From assembly GCA_029202525.1 (NCBI GenBank), contig CP119325.1, positions 5,058,001 through 5,122,000 on the forward strand: a stretch of 64,000 nt of DNA. The letters run 5' to 3'. The translations under genes and the position numbers were made by a program. The first letter of the stretch is position 1; every line of letters begins with the position of its first letter. The DNA comes from Candidatus Pseudomonas phytovorans (GTDB lineage: Bacteria > Pseudomonadota > Gammaproteobacteria > Pseudomonadales > Pseudomonadaceae). Below, in pieces: positions 25,976-33,896 of the stretch. A model generated the notes under the pieces. That model saw only the letters and a program-made list of their open reading frames with translations. It had not been told where the DNA came from and did not search any database.

Positions 25976-26781
25976 GTGCGCCAAAGCCTGATCTCCGCTG
26001 GGCAAAAATGCCTAATCGGTGGGCGATGTCTAAGGAACTGGTTAAGTTCGGCGAGGTGAACGACCAAGGGAACGTTGACCTGGCGACGGTCAACACCTCC
26101 CTAGCTGCTCTGAAGGTGTATCTGGCCATCTGCACCCGGGCGAACTACCAAACAGGAATCGCCAAGACGACGTATCCAGAGCTCTGTGACTTGGTTGGAC
26201 ATTCGCGGAATGTGATTGCACGCTCGCTCGAAGTGCTTGAGAGCTTTGGGTACATTCGCCGTGATACTGGGAAGACCAGGGACGGCTCACTGATCTATGT
26301 CGAGAAATGGCTTGAGGATGAGGGGTTCGCCAAGATCCCTAAAAGCTGGCTCTACCAAGGCCGTGGGCCGAAACAAGATCAGTCGAGTGAGCACAAGGTA
26401 ACAAAGCTGGTGAAGCTCAAGGCTTTTGGCTTCAACAAGCGCGTTTCACTGCAGGCGCTCAAGATCTACATCTTGCTACTGGCCATGCGCCGCCGCGACT
26501 ATCCTAAGGGCGACGGCTTGACTGTGATCAGCTACGACATGATCGCTGACTACACGGGTGTGGGTCGCCACTCGGTGAGTCCTGCGATCACCCTGCTTAT
26601 GGAAATGAACCTCATTACGTTCCGCTCTGGCAACCATGGCGGGAACGATGCCATGGACTTTGATAGGACTAACCGCTACTTGATCAAGGGCCTCAACGTG
26701 CGTTATCAAGGGCTGACCGACGACGTCTCCCTTCATGTGCCAGCAGCTCGAGGCCCAGCTCAGCCTGAGCAATCTGGCTAA
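25972..26781 (+). CDS. Winged-helix DNA-binding protein, possible replication initiator
   Basis: 269 aa with two winged-helix-like segments. The first (about residues 60-100) reads TTYPELCDLVGHSRNVIARSLEVLESFGYIRR, a clear HTH plus wing; the second (about 180-215) reads YDMIADYTGVGRHSVSPAI followed by LLMEMNLI. Two tandem winged helices are typical of plasmid Rep proteins and phage replication proteins. It is coupled to the small membrane protein by an ATGA overlap. It may start replication of an excised island or control transcription; the sequence does not decide. Confidence 0.6.
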   Translation: MSAPKPDLRWAKMPNRWAMSKELVKFGEVNDQGNVDLATVNTSLAALKVYLAICTRANYQTGIAKTTYPELCDLVGHSRNVIARSLEVLESFGYIRRDTGKTRDGSLIYVEKWLEDEGFAKIPKSWLYQGRGPKQDQSSEHKVTKLVKLKAFGFNKRVSLQALKIYILLLAMRRRDYPKGDGLTVISYDMIADYTGVGRHSVSPAITLLMEMNLITFRSGNHGGNDAMDFDRTNRYLIKGLNVRYQGLTDDVSLHVPAARGPAQPEQSG

Positions 26782-27136
26782 CGGCACTCAGTGTCGGGAA
26801 AAATGATCGATATACTTCTAACCAATAAACCCATGGCGTGAAATGAATGCTGACTAGCTTACCGCAGCCTGCTTGGCAAGGTAGTGGTGGCGAGGAATGC
26901 CTAACTGAACGACCCGTTGCTTTTATCGGGAACCCCTGAGTTTAACGGCATGCATAACACGCCCGCATTGTCGAAGAATTTACTGGCACAAATTAGCTGC
27001 CACTACAGCTTCTACTCAGGCAAACCGCAACAGCACACCCTTTTACAATTTATTCACGAAGTCGAGCACCACCTTTTTATAAAAACACACATGGATAGCT
27101 TAATTAATTTACAGAGTGCACGCCTTGAGTTACGAC
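26782..27136. other. Gap with one doubtful small frame
   Basis: A plus-strand frame from 26950 could encode about 71 aa (ending 27165, inside the convergent kinase gene). It has a protein-like pattern (LLQFIHEVEHHLF) but no ribosome site. It is left uncalled. No terminator with a clear T-run was found between the convergent genes. Confidence 0.4.
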
Positions 27137-27970
27137 TTACTTCCAGCCCCGAATTGAACTTATAAAAACATTCGAATAAGACTCCCTTTCGCCAGGGCAA
27201 TGGCTAGTAAAAGATTTTATAGCCTCAGTGAGCGCATCCTGGGCAGGGACAGGTACCCATGGATGAAATGTCAACGCTTGATTTCGCGACGAAATAAACC
27301 AGTGCCATATATCATCACGCGAAGACAGCCTCGACAGCAATACTCCAAAACTAAACCAATCAAACCCAAAAGACAAATGCTCATCTGGTGGAGTATGATA
27401 ATACATTGCGCCCCTACGGAGCGAAACACACTCACCTATCTTTATACTCGCACCAAAGTCACAAAGCTTGAAACTCGCAGTGCCTTTCTGCGGTTGAGCA
27501 CCAATCAGAATATTGGCAGGACAGATATCACCATGTATTACACCGACTTGATGAATATATTTTATAGATTCAAAAACCTCCTGTGCAATGATTATGAAAT
27601 CCTCCCACTTCCGTAGGCCATTAGATATTATGAGATCTTCTAAATCAGAGGCATACGCGGGCATAATAATATATGGGACATTGATTACATCATCCAAAAT
27701 AGTTCTAAATTTATGCCATCCCGACGCAAGAGGCTTGACGACATTCAGGTGATTTAGAGCTTTAAGGATTTCGATCTCTTTTTCAATTAGCGTGGAATTA
27801 TACTGCGAACCAGGATTCGCCAGCTTAATAAAAGCCGGCTGCGCATTAAACTCAGTAAAACCAAAAAAAGAGGTGCGACTTGGAGTTGCTCTATTCTTGA
27901 ACCTCCACTCGGACACTACATGACCGTCAACTGAATCAATCTTCCATACAAGCTCCTCTGAGACTTCCAC
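27137..27970 (-). CDS. Eukaryotic-like serine/threonine protein kinase
   Basis: 277-aa soluble kinase with a nearly complete catalytic core. The ATP lysine is Lys49 in AFIKLA, the catalytic loop is HGDICPANIL (Asp148, Asn153) and the metal-binding loop is DFG (Asp171). The glycine-rich loop is weak, and HGD replaces the usual HRD, which is common in bacterial and small-molecule-type kinases. There is no membrane helix or sensor domain. Translation begins at GTG with a GAGGG site, only ten bases after the metallopeptidase gene. The operon suggests the kinase and peptidase act together. Confidence 0.82.
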   Translation of the reverse strand: MEVSEELVWKIDSVDGHVVSEWRFKNRATPSRTSFFGFTEFNAQPAFIKLANPGSQYNSTLIEKEIEILKALNHLNVVKPLASGWHKFRTILDDVINVPYIIMPAYASDLEDLIISNGLRKWEDFIIIAQEVFESIKYIHQVGVIHGDICPANILIGAQPQKGTASFKLCDFGASIKIGECVSLRRGAMYYHTPPDEHLSFGFDWFSFGVLLSRLSSRDDIWHWFISSRNQALTFHPWVPVPAQDALTEAIKSFTSHCPGERESYSNVFISSIRGWK

Positions 27971-27980
27971 AATTTTCCCT

Positions 27981-29174
27981 CTATGGATTAGCCTTAGTTC
28001 GCGACCTTCTTCTCGAGTGCTGTGCTAGATTTTTTTTCCTAGCTTTTTTGTCTATTTCTGGAATAGCACTATCCATGTAAATCACCCCTTGATGGAATAC
28101 ATCGGTTCGAGCGCGAGACATATTATCTGAGTGATACAGCCTTATATTTCTAATTACACCAAACTCAGTATCAGTTCTCCTGAACAAATTTTCAGCCATC
28201 TCAATTGAGCCGTCGATATGCTTACGCCGAGCAGCATACCCCACCCATTTGTCGAGGATTTCAAACTCTTCAGTATCGGGACAAACCTTACTTGGCAACC
28301 TACCTAAACGTACATCCAACTCAAATAGAGCAACTCGTCGCAATAAATCTTGCAAGATGGGAGTTAGGTTTTTATCTTGGGCCACCTCAATAGCCACTCT
28401 CTGATCGAAACGCTCTCCAGTGGCAATGTCTATGCCGCCGAATTCATTCAAGCAGTGTAGATTGTGGCCAAATCTTGCTAACTCTGAGTAAATCAACAAG
28501 TCAACACCAATTAAACTTTCTTCAGCGGCCAAAAATGCTTGGGCTGTTTCGTATTGATCACCATACCGGCAAAGGTAGCCATCACCAAAGTATACAATGT
28601 GGCCGGCTTCGTGCCCTACGTTATAAAATTGGCATTTCCATAACCGCCCCTTGACCGCCAAAGGCCGACCAAAATAAACCCTATAACTTTGAGGGGAAAA
28701 CTTTCTGTCGTCTTGCTCTTCTTGAAAGCGTATAACCACACCCAAATTATAAGCCGCTAAACGAATCGCTCGATAATTCGGGCTAAGCAGAGTTACTACG
28801 GTATCATTTATTATAACTCCCTGACTAGAAACTATATTTGGAACAACACCATGACTACTAGCTATGCAAATACCCACTGCCAAGGCGTGCATAAACTCTG
28901 CCTCACCGGCCTCAGCACATACAAGCAGCAAGCTATCTAAAGCATTATAGAGCCCCGTCGCTTGCTCGACGTCAGCTCGCGCAATCTCTTTATATAAACT
29001 CTCAAAGATATCAAGGTAGTGCAAAAACAGCATGCTATTCGTTGAGGCCAAAGCATCGTAGCCATCGATCCATAAATCTGCACCTATTTTAGATTCAAAA
29101 AAAACATTAGGATTATTTAATTCTCCCGACAAATAATTATAATGAGATAGGGCTTTTTCTTTTGACCAAAGCAT
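27981..29174 (-). CDS. HEAGH zinc metallopeptidase-like protein
   Basis: 397 aa from the chosen start. The motif YNVGHEAGHIVYFGDG (His188, Glu189, His192) is the HExxH zincin signature; a Glu-rich helix about 25-35 residues later (AAEESLIGVDLLIYSE) could give the third ligand. There is no signal peptide, so it would act in the cytoplasm. The ATG at 29174 is one base after the stop of the small upstream gene (tga-c-atg), a coupled start; longer starts overlap that gene. I do not recognise the full-length family. The N-terminal 150 residues are helical and may sense something. Confidence 0.7.
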   Translation of the reverse strand: MLWSKEKALSHYNYLSGELNNPNVFFESKIGADLWIDGYDALASTNSMLFLHYLDIFESLYKEIARADVEQATGLYNALDSLLLVCAEAGEAEFMHALAVGICIASSHGVVPNIVSSQGVIINDTVVTLLSPNYRAIRLAAYNLGVVIRFQEEQDDRKFSPQSYRVYFGRPLAVKGRLWKCQFYNVGHEAGHIVYFGDGYLCRYGDQYETAQAFLAAEESLIGVDLLIYSELARFGHNLHCLNEFGGIDIATGERFDQRVAIEVAQDKNLTPILQDLLRRVALFELDVRLGRLPSKVCPDTEEFEILDKWVGYAARRKHIDGSIEMAENLFRRTDTEFGVIRNIRLYHSDNMSRARTDVFHQGVIYMDSAIPEIDKKARKKNLAQHSRRRSRTKANP

Positions 29175-29175
29175 G

Positions 29176-29388
29176 TCAATTGTCACCCGGCTGTACAGGT
29201 GTATGACCATAGGGGACAAGCCTAGTAGACAGTTCGTCAATGACTTTTGAATTAACCCCCTTTTCTTTCAATATTTTGACTACCTCACCACGCGGCAATC
29301 CGTATTTTTTCACCACGTCATAGGCTAGGCCCATCTCAGCTTCCTTACGAGTCAGCTTTTTCGGGGTTTTCTTTTGAGTGGTCATCAA
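29176..29388 (-). CDS. Small HTH-like protein of the kinase/peptidase cassette
   Basis: 70 aa, Lys-rich N-terminus, then LTRKEAEMGLAYDVVKKYGLPRGEVVKILKEKG-type helices (about residues 12-44; given by position) that could form an HTH. It is translationally coupled to the metallopeptidase. It could regulate the cassette or be the peptidase's substrate or inhibitor. No family is assigned. Confidence 0.6.
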   Translation of the reverse strand: MMTTQKKTPKKLTRKEAEMGLAYDVVKKYGLPRGEVVKILKEKGVNSKVIDELSTRLVPYGHTPVQPGDN

Positions 29389-30130
29389 TGTAGCCTCTTA
29401 TGCGATAGGATGATCAGAACTTCTCATTACTGGCTTAGCCCACCACTAACTGACTGTCAAGCAAGCCAGGGTAGTTTTAAGGGTGAATTTCAAGAACTGC
29501 TCATTGAGTCAGTGAGTCTCAGCCAAAAGAAATAAGCTTGATGAGAAGCAGCAAAGCGCTATTTATCAATATAATCAAGCAGTTATCCAAAAAGTAATCA
29601 TTCTTGTCAGCCGATTGGCACTAAACTAAATCCAGATGAGCACAAGCTCTATGACGCACTCTAATGAGCGTGGATCTCGAATCACCGCATTGATTTGCTC
29701 GCCAACGCGACAGACTAGGTCATTGAGTGTCTATTGCCAGCCTCAAAGCAGAGCATCACCTGACAGCTCAGTTTACCTATTCGATGTCTAACTGAATCAA
29801 GGCGTAAGGCACGTACTGGGGGAGCCCGCCTGAATGATCTTGATAACAATCATGCCCCAAAAAAATCAGCTCGGTTGACAAGTGCAGTGAAGCGTGAGAT
29901 CTAATTAATGCCGCCCTAATAATCATTAGCTATATAACATATAGCCATTATACGACTAAGCCTGTAGAGTTCGATAGCTAGGACTTATGTAACTACATCT
30001 TTTGCTCCTTGGGGACTTTGCATTCTGGGTTTAACGTCTACTATTTTTCAATAGCCAAGCCTCGTCCTCAGGGAGTTTTTCTGAGCCCAGGCTTTTCTCT
30101 AGTGGACTTTAATTAAACTACGAGGCGCAG
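29389..30130. other. Long AT-rich gap between divergent genes
   Basis: Over 700 bases without a convincing gene, between the divergent kinase cassette and the jellyroll-like gene. It must hold both promoters. A leader-type hairpin near its right end is listed separately; no other repeats or RNA genes were recognised. Confidence 0.5.
30057..30096 (+). promoter_or_regulatory. Two-tier leader hairpin before the 244-aa gene
   Basis: AAGCCT pairs with AGGCTT, and inside it CTCAG pairs with CTGAG, followed by TTTT. It lies 34 bases before the next ATG and could end an upstream transcript or act as an attenuator. Confidence 0.45.
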
Positions 30131-30865
30131 ATGAAAAACATCACAGAGTTCCCAGGAAAATCTTCTTTTGATAATCCTAAACAGTTACTCTCAAAAAATT
30201 CACAAGAAAGCTACAAACTGGATGGCTACGCCGGATTAGTTATCTGGGACTTGGATCTACATCGTGCACAAGCAAGTGAACGAATCAGCAGCTTTAGCTC
30301 CGAACTTATTGTTCCGGAGGCTCCTACTCTACAAGACGCTCAGAAAGTAATTTTTTTGTTTAATGGATTACAAACCAGCCTCAAAAACACAACAGACAAG
30401 GCTATTTTGCAGCCTGTGCTTGCTTGGAATAAAGGAGGCTGGACGGTTTCTAGTTGGTATGTAAATGGCGCCCGAGACAAACCTAAGGAAGTAAAGGTAA
30501 TTTGCAATACTAAGCCAATCCCAGTTACTAGTGGCGATAAGCTAGTGAGCGTGATGACTTCCGAAATCGATACGTATGGATTTTATTACTCTTGTGAATT
30601 CGAGAATCTTCCTGGGAGTGGGCTTGAATTAGTTTCACCATTTGATCTGACTCTTTCATTATTAGCGCTTGAAGCGTACGGGGTTACTTCATGCGAATCA
30701 ATCCCACCAAAAGGCTTGCGCTTCTCCAATGTCAGCCTTACAACTACATCTTCACGAAAACCTTCTTGGGAGGAAAAAACCCCTCCAAGCGGATGTAAAG
30801 TTTTTGCGCACATTTCCACCGACACCGACACCGACAACACGGAGGTGACATTTTCCAGTAACTGA
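30131..30865 (+). CDS. Beta-rich protein, possible jellyroll/lectin-like fold
   Basis: 244 aa with no signal peptide. The middle (about residues 75-145) has FLFNGLQ, ILQPVLAWNKGGWTVSSWY and a VTSGDKLV segment, a pattern I associate with concanavalin-like (glutamic-peptidase-like) beta-sandwich proteins in bacteria and fungi. The C-terminus holds a TDTDTDN repeat encoded by a tandem hexanucleotide at about 30819-30838. It has its own leader. Binding of a glycan or an envelope target is possible; the function is not known. Confidence 0.55.
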   Translation: MKNITEFPGKSSFDNPKQLLSKNSQESYKLDGYAGLVIWDLDLHRAQASERISSFSSELIVPEAPTLQDAQKVIFLFNGLQTSLKNTTDKAILQPVLAWNKGGWTVSSWYVNGARDKPKEVKVICNTKPIPVTSGDKLVSVMTSEIDTYGFYYSCEFENLPGSGLELVSPFDLTLSLLALEAYGVTSCESIPPKGLRFSNVSLTTTSSRKPSWEEKTPPSGCKVFAHISTDTDTDNTEVTFSSN

Positions 30866-31145
30866 TCGCACTCAGTGCTTCCAATTGAGTTCTGTCAACC
30901 ACCGAGGCTTGTGAGGCAGCTAACCTGCCTCACCCAAATATACTTTTTAGGCTTAGGCAAATCTTATCATCATCATGATATGGCGATTACAAGTAAACGG
31001 AAGATCTGATTTGCTAGTCGTAGCCTCTAATACGCTATTTTTGGCGACGCCTGTGTAGAACTCATGATCGCGGAGGTGAGCGATTAGCTTGACTCGACGC
31101 AGCGGGAGCCTAACGCGAGCAATCGATGGATCAGCACGAGAGGCG

Positions 31146-31451
31146 TCACGGTGAAATCGACCTCACGAATTCGGTGATTTGCCTCCAGTAGCGAAGCAGC
31201 AGATACCCGCTGATGACAACGGCCTCTGGGAACGCGACGTAAGCCACAACAGGGTTCACAAATCTGTCATCGATGCCTAGTACGAGCAGCACTCCCAGGC
31301 AGAGGATGATGCACGGTAACAAGACGACAGCGAACACCGTCATAGCCACGCTCACTGAGAAAATCAATTCCATGACCGTCCTGAACACCAGGTGTCGCTC
31401 CTTAAATTTGTGCAATCGCTTGGGGGCAGTTCTGGCCGTTACTGCCTCCAA
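31146..31451 (-). CDS. Small multi-helix membrane protein
   Basis: 101 aa. After a basic N-terminus (KRLHKFKERH) come hydrophobic segments at about residues 28-60 and 65-88, giving two or three inner-membrane helices. No family was recognised. It lies near TIR genes, but not clearly in an operon with them. Confidence 0.45.
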   Translation of the reverse strand: MEAVTARTAPKRLHKFKERHLVFRTVMELIFSVSVAMTVFAVVLLPCIILCLGVLLVLGIDDRFVNPVVAYVAFPEAVVISGYLLLRYWRQITEFVRSISP

Positions 31452-31730
31452 GGGATTTTACAGCGGCACTAGCCCCTTCGGGGATTGACGAGATCGACTG
31501 AGCATCAGGAAGGATCGCGCTGGGAGACATACCAGTCAGCGTAGGGCGTTTTGATGACCCGCTGGCGGTTGCGATACTTATTGGCTGAGGTTTGACTGTG
31601 ATCGGCCGATGTTAATGGAGGCGGAGTCGAGCATCTGGATTGCACCTCATTTCGCTGAAATTGGCCTCCATTGAAGGCCCGCCAAGCTCTCAGTTCGCGG
31701 AAGGCCTCCAATAGGGCAGCACTTACAAAT

Positions 31731-32306
31731 TCAGAAGCGCGGCCTGCCAATTCCACTCAGCGGGAACCGGCCAGACTCCTGCAGCATACGCATCGCTTGC
31801 TTGAGATCCTTGGCACTTGAACCCACCTCCAGCTCATCCTTTGAGACGACAGGATAAAGACCCAGATACTCCTGCCCATCGAAACTCTGATTAGATGATG
31901 CTAGAACTGGGAGGATCCGAACCCTGTTGCGTTTCAAACCATCAAAGAATCCGAGCTCCCAGGGCATCCATTTGGACTTCGTGGCGTTATCTGTAGCGAC
32001 ATAGAACAGTGATTCTGACTGCACCATGCGATGGCGCAATCTGGCTGCCGTGTCCTTGGTAACACGACTGCGGTCGAGCTCAGGATCGTCCACCCAATCC
32101 ACATACACGCGCTTCCCATTCTCCTCCAGTAATGCTTTGATACCGATTATCAGCTCCGCATCACTGCTGGAATGAGACAAGAAAATGTCGAAGCTCGTTG
32201 CTGCCTTGTAGGACTCCAGCGACTCGGTGATGACCGCTTTGATGCTCCGATGGCCATGGGCACGCTTCGCAGCAGCGCGCGCATCCGCCTGAGTGAAAAA
32301 TGCCAT
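31731..32306 (-). CDS. TIR-domain protein (stand-alone)
   Basis: 191 aa. The TIR domain begins at residue 39 with FDIFLSHSSSDAELI and continues through YVDWVDDPEL to KWMPWELGFFDG, where Glu117 is the expected NADase glutamate. A short basic/helical N-terminus precedes it. Bacterial TIR proteins break down NAD+ or make a cyclic-ADP-ribose signal after phage infection. No receptor or effector domain is fused and the neighbouring genes are not obvious partners, so it may work with another protein of the island. Confidence 0.85.
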   Translation of the reverse strand: MAFFTQADARAAAKRAHGHRSIKAVITESLESYKAATSFDIFLSHSSSDAELIIGIKALLEENGKRVYVDWVDDPELDRSRVTKDTAARLRHRMVQSESLFYVATDNATKSKWMPWELGFFDGLKRNRVRILPVLASSNQSFDGQEYLGLYPVVSKDELEVGSSAKDLKQAMRMLQESGRFPLSGIGRPRF

Positions 32307-32548
32307 AATCCAGCCTCTTGCCCTTCATTAGGTATCCACTAAAGTGATGCGGACTTTGCCTGCCAGCAGGCCTGACGTCCAGCGGCTTTTGTGCCGCCAA
32401 CTTCAAGCCTTTTAAGTTCGGCAGATAGGGTTCAGTTCATAACCAGGCCGACCGCTGCTCGCTTGATCTTCCAACAAAAATGTCCGTTTGCCAGCATTTA
32501 GGCGCCGGGGTACATTCACTAACCACCTAACTGCGAGGGATGTACCAG

Positions 32549-33037
32549 ATGGCGAGAAACGTATTTTTCAGTTTTCACTTCAACAACGATTTCTGGCGCA
32601 CCCACCAGATCCGCCAGATGGGCGCGTTGCAAGGCCAGAACGTCTGCCGACCCAACGAGTGGGAAGAGGTCAAGCGCAAAGGTGCAGCATCCATCGAGGC
32701 CTGGATCGATGAGAATATGAAAGGCAAAAGCTGCGTCGTGGTTCTCGTCGGCTCCGAGACAGCTCAGCGTCCTTGGGTGCTTAAGGAGATCGTCAAAGGC
32801 TGGAATGCTGGCAAGGGCGTTCTCGGTATCCGCATCGACAAGCTTCTCGATACTCAAAGCCAACCATCCAGGCCCGGCCCAAACCCGTTCGATATGATCG
32901 ACTGCGGCACAGGAAAGCTGTCGAGCCAAGTCGAGCTGATCACGCCGCAAGGATGGGATAGCAAGGCCGTGTACGCCGACATCCATGCCAACATGGAGCG
33001 CTGGATCGAAAACTCGATTCGCAAGCGCAACGCCTAG
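32549..33037 (+). CDS. ThsB-like TIR domain protein (DUF1863 type)
   Basis: 162 aa from the ATG at 32549 (MARNVFFSFHF). FSFHFNNDFWRTHQIRQMG, the WEEVKRKG segment, IEAWIDENMKGKSCVVVLVGS and WVLKEI match the ThsB/DUF1863 TIR-like family, which in Thoeris makes the NAD-derived signal that activates ThsA. The usual partner ThsA (a SIR2 or other NAD-consuming effector with SLOG) is not next to it. It might signal to the SLOG-like protein encoded at 41601-42221, but that is a guess. Confidence 0.85.
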   Translation: MARNVFFSFHFNNDFWRTHQIRQMGALQGQNVCRPNEWEEVKRKGAASIEAWIDENMKGKSCVVVLVGSETAQRPWVLKEIVKGWNAGKGVLGIRIDKLLDTQSQPSRPGPNPFDMIDCGTGKLSSQVELITPQGWDSKAVYADIHANMERWIENSIRKRNA

Positions 33038-33188
33038 GCCCAGAGCGATCAAGGTTTGCCAGGTGGGCCTCTACAACCATGAGGCCCTTAAGACAGGAAA
33101 CCTGCTGCAGTGCCTTCGCTCATCTAGGCGTCAGTGTGGTTGTGCGAGATGAGCCATGGGTGATCATGATCGGTCTGAGATATCACAC

Positions 33189-33695
33189 TCATCCCCGACT
33201 GAGCTTCAAGGCTCTGGCCCATGCGGCCTTGAAGCCCTTCAAGGACGCCGTCCCATCTGTATATCCAACCCGCATCCGAGCTGCCGTGTCATTCATCATT
33301 TGTCGCAATGCTTCCCCATTCTTCGCGACGTTATTGCATGACCCTGGATCTTCCACTGGAGTGAGTCGAACAGCTTTCTTCCCGTCTACCGAAACGCTGC
33401 TAAGGTCGTAGTCACGTGATGACCAGTACATCTCACCGACGAACCCAATGGACGGGCTCAGGATCACAAGCCGTTCACCGTAAATGATGAATCCAATGGT
33501 CAGATCATTTTTCGGGGCAAAGGGTGATCCAAGCTTCGGCGTATCGTTGAAGCCGATTGTAACGACAACTTTGGTGACAGTGTCCATATCGCCATGAAGC
33601 GCCATGACCTTCCAGTCTCCGAATACCTCCCAATCACCAGCGTGGGTGTAGGCCGAGGTCAGCAGAAAACATAAAGCGATAAAGCATTTGTTCAT
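33189..33695 (-). CDS. Exported protein of unknown function
   Basis: 168 aa starting with a Sec signal peptide (MNKCFIALCFLLTSAYTHAG, cut near residue 19). The mature protein is beta-rich and probably periplasmic. It resembles no family I can name. It lies between the ThsB-like and Gabija genes. Confidence 0.6.
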   Translation of the reverse strand: MNKCFIALCFLLTSAYTHAGDWEVFGDWKVMALHGDMDTVTKVVVTIGFNDTPKLGSPFAPKNDLTIGFIIYGERLVILSPSIGFVGEMYWSSRDYDLSSVSVDGKKAVRLTPVEDPGSCNNVAKNGEALRQMMNDTAARMRVGYTDGTASLKGFKAAWARALKLSRG

Positions 33696-33896
33696 TAGGT
33701 AGGCGAGTCATCATAATGGCACTCAGCGGTTGTCTCCGGCCAAGCGTCAGTGTCTTCGGTGGGAAACTTCTTTCTCACGAACCCATCGCATAGTGCTTAC
33801 GACTCGAAAATTTTAACGACTGACATCACGACGTACTCCGTATATTCTCCAATACGATCTGACTCACAGAGTTCAATTATGCCCTAGTCGATCGGC

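Noticed and set aside
26950..27165. 71-aa plus-strand frame near the kinase gene end
   Set aside because: Protein-like pattern but no ribosome site and overlap with the convergent kinase gene; mentioned in the gap entry only.
27200..27616. 138-aa plus-strand frame opposite the kinase
   Set aside because: Antisense shadow; the kinase motifs on the minus strand are unmistakable.
30819..30838. Hexanucleotide tandem repeat as a CRISPR-like or phase-variable array
   Set aside because: Only about three in-frame copies encoding TDTDTD; too short for either. No CRISPR array was found anywhere in the window.
31505..31756. 83-aa minus-strand frame overlapping the end of the TIR gene
   Set aside because: It overlaps the TIR gene by 26 bases, has no ribosome site seen and low-complexity composition. 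Possibly a small partner gene, but not supported.
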